Shown piece after piece: positions 29,545 through 38,436 of a stretch of DNA of 64,000 bases (position 1 is the stretch's first letter; every line of letters begins with the position of its first letter). Position numbers and translations under genes: made by a program. The notes beneath the pieces are model-generated. The model was not told the DNA's origin, ran no database searches, and was given only the letters and a program-made list of their open reading frames with translations. This stretch comes from Trichomonas vaginalis G3 (lineage: Eukaryota; Parabasalia; Trichomonadida; Trichomonadidae), in NCBI RefSeq assembly GCF_026262505.1, contig NC_067207.1, forward strand, positions 21,792,082 to 21,856,081, read 5' to 3'.

Positions 29545-29787
29545 ATGGGTTTCTTCAGTAAGATAGGAAACTTCTTTCGAAATGTTGGAAGAGGTATATG
29601 GAATGGAATAAAAACCGTAGGAAGAGGAATTTGGAACGGTGTCAAAAATATTGGTAAAAGAGTAGGTCAGTTTGTTGGTATTATACCTAAAGACCCTGAA
29701 CCAGAAGAGCAAGCTCCTGTTATACAACAGCCTGAACCTGCACCACAGTCTAGTTGGCAACCAAATCCAACACCTCAACCGTATTAA
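29545..29787 (+). CDS. pVI-like amphipathic minor virion protein (80 aa)
   Basis: MGFFSKIGNFFRNVGRGIW followed by two repeats of GRGIWNG(I/V)K (about 15-37), giving an amphipathic, basic, glycine/tryptophan-rich helix. The C-terminal half is Pro/Glu/Gln-rich and disordered. The N-terminus resembles the membrane-lytic helix of adenovirus protein VI (WGSLWSGIKNFGSTVKNYG-like pattern), so a role in penetrating membranes at entry is plausible. Late-type leader GATTTTTACATATAGTAAA. Convergent with the next gene, four bases apart. Confidence 0.55.
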   Translation: MGFFSKIGNFFRNVGRGIWNGIKTVGRGIWNGVKNIGKRVGQFVGIIPKDPEPEEQAPVIQQPEPAPQSSWQPNPTPQPY

Positions 29788-29791
29788 AAAA

Positions 29792-30640
29792 TTATATTTT
29801 TACCGTTCGATAGTAGTTGTATATGAAACTAAGTTCTAAGTAAAACGCATGGTATAATGGAATTATTCTTTTTCTTCCATCTGTAGTAAACCATACTTGA
29901 AAGTCTGAAATACTTCCACTTGGTGGTTCGTATAACTTTGTAGGTTTTTCGTAAAAGTCATTTGCCAAGCATAAGAAAGAGTTTTGGGCGCCAGAAAATG
30001 AAGCATGAACAATAATAGCAGCTGGGTCGAAAACATCTTTAAATAAATATGGTTCATCTCTTGCATATCGACTGTAAATATTTGCTAAAGGAAGTTCGAC
30101 TTTCTGATTTAACATTCTTTGCAAATAATACCATGACATTGCAGTGAATTCTGTATATATTTGTTCGTCTTTCTTTGGATTGTCTTCGTAGATTTGAAAT
30201 GACACTTGTGAATTTTGTTTGTCATATACAATTCTCACATAAAGTGTGCTCTCGGTATTTGCATATTCATCAGCATATTTTGCATAACATGAATTTATTT
30301 TATCTTCTATATTTTTTAACGCAGTCTGTAGAGAAGATGAAAGGTCAACTTGTATTAGCTCAATTTCTTCCCACATTTTTCGTTTCCCTTCAGATATATA
30401 ATCTATATGAAACCTTACAATAAATGGAAAACTTTTATCTTCTACAGACACAAACTTCATTCTACGAAAGCCAATAGCTTTTGTGACAGATGGGTCTCTT
30501 AGCCATCTTAATGGGTAGTCAAAACGATAGCCTTCATGCTTTACGGTCTCTGTCTCAAACTTTTGACCGACATTAGTAAAAAGTTCATCTAATGGTTTAG
30601 TTGTAGCAACTCTTGAATTTTCTTTTTCTATTGGAAGCAT
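29792..30640 (-). CDS. Paralog of the 286-residue Polinton protein (282 aa)
   Basis: Shares with 37181-38041 the blocks KPLDELFTNVG, YRFDYPLRWLRDPS, KAIGFRR, HASFSGAQNSFLC, YEPPSGSISDFQVWFTTDG and a hydrophobic LYHAFYLELSFIYNY end. Two copies in one element, this one beside the fibre gene, suggest two related virion parts such as fibre attachment or vertex proteins. No catalytic motif. Late-type leader ATTTTTATTCTAGATAAAAT, shared back-to-back with the fibre gene at 30659. Confidence 0.6.
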   Translation of the reverse strand: MLPIEKENSRVATTKPLDELFTNVGQKFETETVKHEGYRFDYPLRWLRDPSVTKAIGFRRMKFVSVEDKSFPFIVRFHIDYISEGKRKMWEEIELIQVDLSSSLQTALKNIEDKINSCYAKYADEYANTESTLYVRIVYDKQNSQVSFQIYEDNPKKDEQIYTEFTAMSWYYLQRMLNQKVELPLANIYSRYARDEPYLFKDVFDPAAIIVHASFSGAQNSFLCLANDFYEKPTKLYEPPSGSISDFQVWFTTDGRKRIIPLYHAFYLELSFIYNYYRTVKI

Positions 30641-30658
30641 ATTTTATCTAGAATAAAA

Positions 30659-31946
30659 ATGTCGAAAGAAACAGCGTCTATGAGAGAAATACAACACAAC
30701 CGACAACTCATTTTGCAAGCTCTAAATAAGAACACAACAAACTTTTCAAACTATTCTAAGATATCTGAGTCATTGAAAGAAGGAAACTTAAAACTGACGA
30801 TAAACCCAATGACAGACGAGTTTCTATTTCAAGACAGTAAGAACCATACTGTCTGTATAAATCCAACAAAAGGAACTTTAAACGAAAAACCTATATCTGA
30901 ACTTCTTTTGAAAGCAGATGTTGACAACAAAGCTGACAAAGAGTATGTCATTGAAAAAGTTCAAGAAGAACATGACAGAGCAGATGCAACATATGCAACG
31001 AAAGCAGATGTTGACAACAAAGCTGACAAAGAGTATGTCATTGAAAAAGTTCAAGAAGAACATGACAGAGCAGATGCAACATATGCAACAAAAGAACATA
31101 CTCATCCTGAACTAGCAGACAAAACATATGTTGACAATAAAATGTCAAGTGAAGTGACAAGAGCTGAAAACGAATATTCTAAAAAGACTCATACACATAC
31201 CATTGCAAATATTACAAACTTACAAGAAACCTTAAACAGGAAAAGTGACGTTGGACATACACATACCATTGCAAATATTACAAACTTACAAGAAACCTTA
31301 AACAGGAAAAGTGACGTTGGACATACACATACCATTGCAAATATTACAAACTTACAAGAAACCTTAAACAGGAAAAGTGACGTGGGACATACACATACCA
31401 GCAAATATTACAAACTTACAAGAAAAGTTAGATGGCAAAGCTGACAAGAACCATACACATACCATTGCAAATATTGCAAACTTACAAGAAACCTTAAACA
31501 GGAAAAGTGCCGTTGGACATACACATACCATTGCAAATATTGCAAACTTACAAGAAACCTTAAACAGGAAAAGTGACGTTGGACATACACATACATCTTC
31601 TGAAATAACAGACTTAAACGTTAGCCTTGAAAATAAAGCAGATAAAACATATGTCAATGAAATATACCAAAGTTTGCTAGGAACAAAAAATATTGAAACT
31701 ATGGTTGGTGACTTTTCTGTCTATGAAGAAAACAAATATTTTAGATGGGAGTTTGTACAGTCCTTAGAAAATGGTACACGGTATAAACTCATTCCGAAAA
31801 ATAACAATGAAATGCATGTAAGCTATATAAAGAATGATGGTACACAAGTTAAAGTTCCATTAGACAACAACTGCTACTTAAACATATATGGAGACGAACA
31901 AAAGAAATATTTAAGAGTTATGAAATGCAGATATGACATTGCCTGA
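30659..31946 (+). pseudogene. Fibre shaft: coiled-coil and GHTHT repeats, broken copy
   Basis: The N-terminal segment (HNRQLILQALNKNTTNFSNY) is followed by two 30-residue repeats (KADVDNKADKEYVIEKVQ...), then several 22-residue repeats of the form HTHTIANITNLQETLNRKSD, and a C-terminal globular part. KADKxYV heptads and GHTHT turns are typical of phage tail-fibre shafts. Trimeric coiled coil is likely. At DNA level the 22-residue unit is an exact 66-bp tandem repeat. The region is broken. Confidence 0.65.
30908..31600 (+). repeat. 90-bp and 66-bp tandem repeats coding the fibre shaft
   Basis: Two 90-bp units (about 30915-31092) and at least five 66-bp units (ACCATTGCAAAT at 31199, 31265 and 31331 and later). 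Such exact units let the shaft change length by slippage or recombination. Confidence 0.8.
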
Positions 31947-32196
31947 CCCAGCTCCAGCACCATACTATTATGACTATGGAGATGACGTTAGAACACCACA
32001 TGTAGATGAACAAAAGCTAACATTATATTTAGATTTTTATAGATATAAAAGATATAATGCAATAGAAAAAACGAGAATAGTATACTATTATGAAGATGAC
32101 AGAAATAAATATTATAGTCAAGACTTTACCTACCCTGAAAACATAAGATTATATTATAAAAATATTCTAACACAAACCAGAAGAAACCTGAAATAG
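31933..32196 (+). CDS. Tyr/Asp-rich small protein in the fibre module (87 aa)
   Basis: MTLPDPAPAPYYYDYGDD, then strands rich in Tyr, Lys and Asp (YLDFYRYKRYN, RIVYYYEDDRNKYY). It overlaps the end of the shaft by 14 bases and lies just before the collar-like tip. Not recognised. It may belong to the fibre complex. The short length leaves doubt. Confidence 0.4.
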   Translation: MTLPDPAPAPYYYDYGDDVRTPHVDEQKLTLYLDFYRYKRYNAIEKTRIVYYYEDDRNKYYSQDFTYPENIRLYYKNILTQTRRNLK

Positions 32197-32672
32197 TTGC
32201 ACTATATTTTAAGTTCAAAAGAGACAATCCTATAATATCTCATATGTTTGATTTAATGAACCCAGTAGGTTCTATTTATACATCTATGGAAGCAAGAGGT
32301 CCTCAAGTAATGTTTGTTGGTGCATGGGAACAAATAGTCGACAGGTTTTTGTATTGTGCAAACTCTTCAAAGGAAACAGGTGGAAGTAAAACGATTTCAG
32401 GTGAAACTTACCTGCACACAGTCACTACATAGATTTAAGTACATCTCAAGCAGGTTGGCATAAGCATAGATATTGGGATTGGTCAGGAATGACAAAAGGT
32501 AAAGGATATGATGTTAAAGACAACGTTAAGTTGCTATAGATTGTTACTGGAGTGACACTCAGGGAGAAGGAACCATACACATTTCGTTTCAGGGTATACA
32601 CAAACAACGGGACAAAGTAAAGACTACATGCCACCTTACATGACAGTTTACGCATGGTATAGAATTGCTTAG
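32197..32672 (+). pseudogene. Fibre tip, collar-like domain, broken copy
   Basis: PVGSIYTSMEARGP, DRFLYCANSSKETGGSKTIS and later collar-like sequence match the intact tip at 14-499 of copy A. The first about 30 residues differ between A and B while the rest is nearly identical, so the junction has been exchanged. Broken. Confidence 0.65.
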
Positions 32673-33629
32673 TCGTCATGTTCCACTTCTTTAGCATATT
32701 CGTCAGGAGTTGTCTTATATTTGTTAGGAACTGTCTTTGAAAGTATACCACCTTGAACCTTAACAAGTTTGAAACGAGGTCTGACAATAGTAGTTTTATC
32801 TTCTGCTTGCAGTCTGTACATTTTGCCATGTTTGCCTAAAACTTCATAATATTCTCTTGTATACTTTCTTCTATTTTTTACGAACACGAAGGTGAGTACC
32901 TGTCGGGTTCCCATTGTTGTCATAGTCAATAGTATTTTCATATGGGTCGCGTTTAGGTATTTCTATTTTTACTTTGTCACCTTTCTTAAGTTTGAAGCCC
33001 GGCATTCTTTCTTGTTTGTCTCTTTTGACTAAACTATTAAATATATAGTCTTTCTCTAAGTCGGGGTTGTTTTTCATTTCTTCGGGGGAGTGGTTTCCCA
33101 AACCTTTTTGTTTACGGCTATTGTAAATATTTAAAACTTGTCTCATCTTTGCCATGGAGAAGTGTCTATACTTGTCGTCATATGACATTTCATTTGCTTC
33201 ACCACCTTGTGGTTGGTTTAAGTCTCTTAACATTTTTATACAACCGTCAATGACACCAAGAGCAGAATGGTTTTGGTCGACAATGAAATATTGGTTTACA
33301 TTTTTTGAACGCAGATAGTTTTTAATATCGTCTGATTTGAAAGAACTTTCACAGTCAGATGTCAGTTTTGTTGGATGGTATTTGTCAACGAATATTGTCA
33401 AAGCAGTTTTCACATCTAAAATATTTTTGGACCATAATGGTATGGCTTCACAGTATCTTGTGTTTTGACCAACAAATATTAACCAGTATGGAGGTCCATC
33501 TGTTCTAACTCTCGGAATGTTTTCCAAGATATCCATAAACCAAGCATTTGGTGTTGAACTAAAGATTTTTACCATGAGTGCTTTCTTTGTCGCTTTAGAA
33601 ACATACGGGTCCTTGTTCGGATTCGTCAT
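32669..33629 (-). pseudogene. Polinton integrase (retroviral-type DDE), broken copy
   Basis: Starts MTNPNKDPYVSKATKKALM. Catalytic-core strands AWFMDILEN, LTSDCESSFKSDD and NHSALGVID with the usual 35-residue spacing. An RQVLNIYNSRKQKGLGNHSP helix and a KLKKGDKVKIEIPKRDPYEN barrel follow. Same place and divergent arrangement with the 133-aa gene as in copy A. Confidence 0.87.
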
Positions 33630-33646
33630 TTTTTACCCTATAAGAA

Positions 33647-34048
33647 ATGGGTTTATTTGGCGCATTAGCAGGAGTTGCATCCAGATTTTTACCCGCAGTG
33701 GGAACAATAGCCAGAGGTGTATTTGGAGTTGGAAGGAAGATTTTGAGTACATTAGGTATACTTAAAGAGAAAGCACAACCTATTATACAAACTGTACAGA
33801 AAGGTTGGGATGTAGCACGAGATGCAGCAAATCTTATTCCAAATCCTGAAACAAGAGGAAAAGTTCAAGGATGGATGGATAATGTAGGAAGACAAGCAGG
33901 AAACTACTATAACAAAGCAAATGACTACTATAACCAAGCAGGGCACTATATGGACCAAGGTGAAAGATTCTTTAACAGAGGATATAACCATGCACAACAA
34001 TGGGTAAACAACAACCAACCTCAACCGCCTCAAACGTGGGGAATGTAA
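33647..34048 (+). CDS. Small virion-type protein with amphipathic N-terminus (133 aa)
   Basis: Partner of 1470-1871, differing in one conservative residue (Ala/Thr at about 72) over 133. The near-total identity compared with more variable neighbours suggests either constraint or recent gene conversion. Leader ATTTTTTACCCTATAAGAA. Confidence 0.6.
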   Translation: MGLFGALAGVASRFLPAVGTIARGVFGVGRKILSTLGILKEKAQPIIQTVQKGWDVARDAANLIPNPETRGKVQGWMDNVGRQAGNYYNKANDYYNQAGHYMDQGERFFNRGYNHAQQWVNNNQPQPPQTWGM

Positions 34049-34067
34049 ATTTTTTTACTGAGATGAA

Positions 34068-34220
34068 ATGAACAATACAGCATTGAGACAAATGGGTTCA
34101 AGATGGATTTGTCGACTTCCAGCAGTTACACAACGTGTTTGTCAAGTTCTTCCTATACCTCAGGAAGTTTTAGACCGACTTAAAAAACAACAACAACCAG
34201 TTGAAAACAAACCAAACTAA
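34068..34220 (+). CDS. Small basic protein (50 aa)
   Basis: MNNTALRQMGSRWICRLP, then TQRVCQVLPIPQEVLDRL and a Lys/Gln/Pro tail. Complete here, between identical 20-base leaders at 34048 and 34220. Unknown function. Conservation of frame and leader in A and B supports it as a gene. Confidence 0.55.
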   Translation: MNNTALRQMGSRWICRLPAVTQRVCQVLPIPQEVLDRLKKQQQPVENKPN

Positions 34221-34239
34221 AATTTTTTACTGAGATGAA
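34220..34239 (+). promoter_or_regulatory. Late-type leader repeat (second copy in B)
   Basis: AAAATTTTTTACTGAGATGA, repeating the leader at 34048-34067 and directly preceding the 194-residue gene. Confidence 0.5.
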
Positions 34240-34824
34240 ATGACCGAAGAAGTTGAAACGGTAGATTTGACACCACAAACAAAAAGTTCAGAACCATTGT
34301 CAAAACCTGTCAAAGAACTTACAGATGAAGAGAAAAATTCAATAATAGAAAGTGCCAGGTCTGGAAATACAAACCCTAACTATAAAGTCACTTTTCATAG
34401 AAATGGAACGGCTAGTATCTCAAAAAAGAAACAGACCCTCACAAATAAAATATTGAAGTCTGAAGGAGCTTTCGAGACAACAGATGGAAAAGTTTACTTC
34501 ACTGACCAACAGTTCATTATAGAACATCTCATTGACTTAGAGTCGAAATATTCTAAACTTTACAACAAACACAAAAAGTTGAAAGGAAAACAAAAACAAA
34601 TGGCATATGATATTTATGAAGATGTTGACAACACAACTGTTCCTGCAGGTGAGGTAAAGCCCGAGGAACCGAAAAGTGACGAAAAACCGATAGAAGAAGA
34701 GAAACCAAAAACTGAAGATAAACCAAAACCAAAGTTTAGTTTCCAAACTAAACCAAGTCAACCTTCATTAGCTGGTATGGGTTGGCGTCAAAGACTTATG
34801 GCAGCAGGCGGTTATGTAAAGTAA
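34240..34824 (+). CDS. Acidic/Pro-Lys-rich protein of unknown role (194 aa)
   Basis: Complete version of the gene at 2062-2645. N-terminal acidic segment (1-50), compact NPNYKVTFHRNGTASISKKK and FETTDGKVYFTDQQFIIEHL (50-100), coiled coil SKYSKLYNKHKKLKGKQKQ (about 105-123), low-complexity Glu/Lys/Pro (135-170) and a GMGWRQRLMAAGGYVK end. A position directly before polymerase is where protein-primed elements may keep a terminal protein, but a late-type leader argues for a virion part. Confidence 0.55.
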   Translation: MTEEVETVDLTPQTKSSEPLSKPVKELTDEEKNSIIESARSGNTNPNYKVTFHRNGTASISKKKQTLTNKILKSEGAFETTDGKVYFTDQQFIIEHLIDLESKYSKLYNKHKKLKGKQKQMAYDIYEDVDNTTVPAGEVKPEEPKSDEKPIEEEKPKTEDKPKPKFSFQTKPSQPSLAGMGWRQRLMAAGGYVK

Positions 34825-34828
34825 AGAG

Positions 34829-34857
34829 AAAAAAATATTTTTTTTATTTTTATAAAA
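34829..34857 (+). promoter_or_regulatory. Early-type A/T-block promoter before PolB
   Basis: AAAAATATTTTTTTTATTTT followed by TATAAAA and the ATG. The same block precedes the SF3 helicase gene on the other strand (45592-45618), and a version with GTAAGAACA precedes the KilA-N block. Confidence 0.55.
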
Positions 34858-37011
34858 ATGCCCCCGTATAGAATGGATAGAAGGTCTGCTAGAATAAAAG
34901 CAGAGTTAGAAAGATATGGTTGGAAAGTTTCAAAGAAGTTTAAATATAGGAAGGGAAGACCCATAAAAGTCTATGACAAATTGTCTGGTCTTCGCTACGA
35001 AATGGACTTGGAAACAGCGCGCGCCAATTATCCAAACAGATTAGAGAGGTTAGAAGAAGAGCGACTTATGAACATGCCTTTCGATGTTAGTGAGCCACAA
35101 GTTGAAGGACACGACGGCTTTGCCAGATTCTACTGGAAACATGACGAACAATTGCATCCCTTGAGAAGGAAAAAAGGAAAAGGTGAAGACGCACATGCTC
35201 CCATGGAAAGAACAAGATATGCATATGAAAAGTATCGTGAGGTTAGAAGTAAAATTACATCTGGTCGAACCTTTACAGTAAATTTTGAAGAAGGAAAGAA
35301 CAAAGAAGGCTTCATGGGTGTACTTGCTGCCATACAAGATGGAAATAAGAAAGGATACAATCTCAGACTAACCATAACAGATTTGGACGGTCATATATAC
35401 TATGCGCATGGCAATGTCACAACAGCTGCAATGCTTCTTGACGCTTTCAAGACTACAAAGAGAGAACAAATGGTTGACTCCGACTCAGACATTTTGAATG
35501 CAATTGAAGGAATTGCAAGTGTCAAGTTCGAATGGTACCAACCTAACCCTCAAGCAGTCAGACAACATGCTGGATACTTCCCGTTCATAAATAAGTCTGA
35601 CATTGACTTGACAAGGTATGGAATTTACAATTCAATTGAAACAATTGTCAACGAACCTTGTATTCTTACATGTCTCAGGAACTCTGGTCTTGTTACAGAT
35701 GAGAAGATGAAGTATCTTGAGTCATGTGTGAAGACAAGGTACATTCTCAGAGGTCAATTGGCTAAAATTGCACCGTTGGCAAATGTGAATATCCGAGTCA
35801 ACATTCCGACTGAGAAAGGTTCTTCACATGACGACTATGTTGTTGACAAAGACTTACCATGGTTGAAGATTGCAATTGTCCACAACCACTTCATGTTGAA
35901 CGAAAGTCTTACAAACCCATTGTTCGGAAAAGGCAAGTGCAACATTGTCAGAGCTGTAAACATTCTTTTCGAGAAAGGTTTGTTGGAACCAATTCCAGAT
36001 GACAAGCTGACAGAAACTTTTGTACCAAAAGACGAAACAAACTTTTCACTGTTAGCAAGACCAAAAGTTGTTCCAGACAAAGTTCTAGTACAAAAGAAGT
36101 ACACTGTTCCAAAAGGAGTTGGATTGTTCGGATACCAACCTGAACCAGAAGAACTTCCAATGAGGTTGCAAGAACTTCAAGATGCTATAAACAAACTTCC
36201 ATTGAGACATCCAATTGACGTCAAATTGTATTGGAGAGCATCTGAGTTAGGTCAGAAGGTTTTATATGAAACAGGTTGCTTCGACGATGTTTATGAGATA
36301 ACAGGAGAAGTTTCTCAGAAGATAAGAGACTCACTTGAATTTCCACAAACTGGACCAATTGGTTGCAACAAGTTCGACTCAGATGAAAAGATATACTATG
36401 TCGACCTTAACGCTGCATACATGAGGTTTGTCCAATATATTCCGACTGGAATTCCAAACGAAGATGGTGAGTTCCCGGGAAGGAACTATACAGTTGGAAA
36501 AGTCATACAACAACTGTATGATATTAGGAAAGCTTCAAACCCCAAACTTGCAATGACACTCAAATTGCTTATGAATTCGACATGGGGATATTCCATTAAA
36601 AAACCTCAAGAGATGAAGAGTAAACATTATGAGAAGGTCGACAACTTTGTTGAAAGGTTTTCTCCTTTTGTTTTGAAGTACGAATTCACTCAAGGTCAAA
36701 GTGGCTTAGTAACCACATTAAAACCTATTGTCGAACATTGGTCTTACCCTCAGTTCGCAAAGGCAGTCCTTGACAACTACAACAAATTCTTCTCCGAAGT
36801 CAAATCCAAAGTGAAGGTTTACTATGAGAACATTGACGCACTCATGACGAACGAAGAAGGATACAACAAACTCATTGAAATGGGAATGGTCGGTGAGAAG
36901 ATGGGCTGTTTTAAATTGGACAAAATTTTCACCGAAGTTCATGTCCTCTCCAAGCGTAAGTACTGGGGCATACTTGAAGACGGCACAGAAATAAAACATT
37001 GCATGAAGTAA
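34858..37011 (+). CDS. Protein-primed family B DNA polymerase (717 aa)
   Basis: Motif A YYVDLNAAYMRF (D516), motif B KLAMTLKLLMNSTWGYS (563-579) and motif C VYYENIDALM (D660) in family-B order. The N-terminal about 270 residues are basic and unlike known polymerase domains (RIKAELERYGWKVSKKFKYR, FYWKHDEQLHPLRRKKGKG). The middle (NEPCILTCLRNSGLV) is the Polinton-type linker. Role: replicates the linear element from protein-primed termini. The complete frame here contrasts with copy A. Next gene 169 bases downstream. Confidence 0.88.
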   Translation: MPPYRMDRRSARIKAELERYGWKVSKKFKYRKGRPIKVYDKLSGLRYEMDLETARANYPNRLERLEEERLMNMPFDVSEPQVEGHDGFARFYWKHDEQLHPLRRKKGKGEDAHAPMERTRYAYEKYREVRSKITSGRTFTVNFEEGKNKEGFMGVLAAIQDGNKKGYNLRLTITDLDGHIYYAHGNVTTAAMLLDAFKTTKREQMVDSDSDILNAIEGIASVKFEWYQPNPQAVRQHAGYFPFINKSDIDLTRYGIYNSIETIVNEPCILTCLRNSGLVTDEKMKYLESCVKTRYILRGQLAKIAPLANVNIRVNIPTEKGSSHDDYVVDKDLPWLKIAIVHNHFMLNESLTNPLFGKGKCNIVRAVNILFEKGLLEPIPDDKLTETFVPKDETNFSLLARPKVVPDKVLVQKKYTVPKGVGLFGYQPEPEELPMRLQELQDAINKLPLRHPIDVKLYWRASELGQKVLYETGCFDDVYEITGEVSQKIRDSLEFPQTGPIGCNKFDSDEKIYYVDLNAAYMRFVQYIPTGIPNEDGEFPGRNYTVGKVIQQLYDIRKASNPKLAMTLKLLMNSTWGYSIKKPQEMKSKHYEKVDNFVERFSPFVLKYEFTQGQSGLVTTLKPIVEHWSYPQFAKAVLDNYNKFFSEVKSKVKVYYENIDALMTNEEGYNKLIEMGMVGEKMGCFKLDKIFTEVHVLSKRKYWGILEDGTEIKHCMK

Positions 37012-37180
37012 AAACGTTTTTCAAAAAAGTGACATTTTTAAATTTTATTTGAACTGTACGCTGAGTTTGCTTATGTAAACACTAGAGATACAGATGGAAA
37101 AAACGTTCAAATACTTCTTAACAAATTCAAGAAGCTATATGGCATACCATTTTAAAACAATATATTTTTACATATATTAA

Positions 37181-38041
37181 ATGCTTCAGGTTGAAAAACA
37201 AAGAACAAAAGTAGCAGATACAAAACCGTTAGACTATATCTTTACAAATGCTGGTAGGACAATATCAGATGAAGAAATTTCATCCCGAACATACAGGTTT
37301 GACTATCCAATTCGTTGGCTTCAAAGTCCTTCAGATGCAAAGGCAATAGGATTTAGAAGAGTTTTGTTTTCAAATAGAACTAACGCATTTATGTTCGCAG
37401 TATATTTTCATGGGCAGTATAAAGGTCATGATGGTCTAATAGACAAATTTGACGAAATGAGAATCTTTACAGTTCGTTCAGACGAAAGTCTTGAGAAAAC
37501 TCTAAATGACTTTCAAACTCAAATGAACAAATATTATTGGGAATTTCAAGAAAAATACGACTCTTTACTAAATGGAACATACTATCTGAAACTAGAATAT
37601 GACAAGATGAACTCCACCGTTTCATTTCAAAAGATTGAAATTAACCCTCCAAGAGATACAGAGTTTTTATTTTGGGAAGTAGACAAACGTTCTTGGGCAC
37701 AATTTCTTCGGTTACTAAACCAGAACGAACCATTACCACCAGATGGTCCATTTCAATTTATACTTCCACCAGCAGATTTGACAGTTTATAGAAACGTGTT
37801 TGACCCTCAAAATGTTATGTGTCATGCAAGTTTCAGTTCAAGCAACAATAGTTTTCTATGTATTGGTAAGGACTTTTATGACTTTGCTTCTAAATTCTAC
37901 GAACCACCTAGTAACAGTTTCTCTGACTTTCAAGTTTGGTTCACAACAAATGGTGTGCAACATATTATTCCATTGTACTATGACTTTTATCTCGAATTGT
38001 CTTTCATATATAACTACGGAAAAGTGCTGAAAAAGTATTGA
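37181..38041 (+). CDS. Conserved 286-residue Polinton protein
   Basis: MLQVEKQRTKVADTKPLDYI, then YRFDYPIRWLQSPSDAKAIG, a helical middle (ESLEKTLNDFQTQMNKYYW), HASFSSSNNSFLC, EPPSNSFSDFQVWFTTNG and a hydrophobic end. Paralog of 29792-30640. The late-type leader TATTTTTACATATATTAA, unlike the early-type leaders of the following KilA-N genes, marks it as a probable virion protein. Confidence 0.6.
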   Translation: MLQVEKQRTKVADTKPLDYIFTNAGRTISDEEISSRTYRFDYPIRWLQSPSDAKAIGFRRVLFSNRTNAFMFAVYFHGQYKGHDGLIDKFDEMRIFTVRSDESLEKTLNDFQTQMNKYYWEFQEKYDSLLNGTYYLKLEYDKMNSTVSFQKIEINPPRDTEFLFWEVDKRSWAQFLRLLNQNEPLPPDGPFQFILPPADLTVYRNVFDPQNVMCHASFSSSNNSFLCIGKDFYDFASKFYEPPSNSFSDFQVWFTTNGVQHIIPLYYDFYLELSFIYNYGKVLKKY

Positions 38042-38262
38042 AAAATAATGTTTAGGGTAGATGGGTATATCTAACCTCTTTTCTACCCTCTTGAATTTTC
38101 ATGAATTTCCTTAAGACAGAAAAAATATATTTTAGGTTAGATGGTTTTTAGGTGTGCCTATGTGCCTCGGTCAAATGAACTTCTCTTAAAATTACTGACA
38201 ACACGACATTTTGACAACATCGTAGAAAACACGCAAAACTCTTGAATTTTGTATAAAAAAAG

Positions 38263-38286
38263 CAACCGTCGGAATTCCGGCGGTTG
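38263..38286. repeat. 24-bp near-perfect palindrome centred on GGAATTCC
   Basis: CAACCGTCGGAA and TTCCGGCGGTTG pair over the whole length with one G-T wobble. It lies in the inverted KilA-N fragment. The matching palindromes in the genes are 38649-38666 and about 6160-6175. Confidence 0.8.
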
Positions 38287-38320
38287 GTATATTCTTCACA
38301 AAATGCTTGTTTTGAGGTCG

Positions 38321-38397
38321 AGCCACAAACGAATGTCCGACGGTTAAGCCACAAACGAATGTCCGACGGTTAAGCCACAAACGAATGTCCGACGTAC
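38321..38397. repeat. Three 26-bp tandem repeats
   Basis: AGCCACAAACGAATGTCCGA plus CGGTTA, at 38321, 38347 and 38373. CCGACGGTT within it is complementary to the left arm of the palindrome at 38263. Confidence 0.85.
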
Positions 38398-38404
38398 CAC
38401 TCAA

Positions 38405-38436
38405 AAATATTTTTTATTTTTATTGTAAGAACAGTA
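38405..38436 (+). promoter_or_regulatory. Early-type promoter of the KilA-N gene
   Basis: AAATATTTTTTATTTTTATT followed by GTAAGAACAGTA and ATG. GTAAGAACA is repeated before the 304-aa gene (39832-39840) and the KilA-N/GIY-YIG gene (41160-41168), and at 5938, 6680 and 8475 in copy A. Confidence 0.6.

Larger units (their letters stand above)
38042..38404. other. Spacer with relic shared repeat, inverted KilA-N fragment and 26-bp repeats
   Basis: Three things are visible. About 38125-38219 matches the spacer repeats of A (7602-7675, inverted) and C (GACATTTTGACAAC, CTTCT..TTAAAA). About 38240-38305 is an inverted copy of an internal piece of the KilA-N gene, centred on a palindrome. 38321-38397 is a tandem repeat. 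No gene supported. Confidence 0.65.

Noticed and set aside
31408-31657. Minus-strand frames with repeated CVCPTSLFLFKVSCKFVIF
   Set aside because: Antisense shadow of the 66-bp fibre-shaft repeats.
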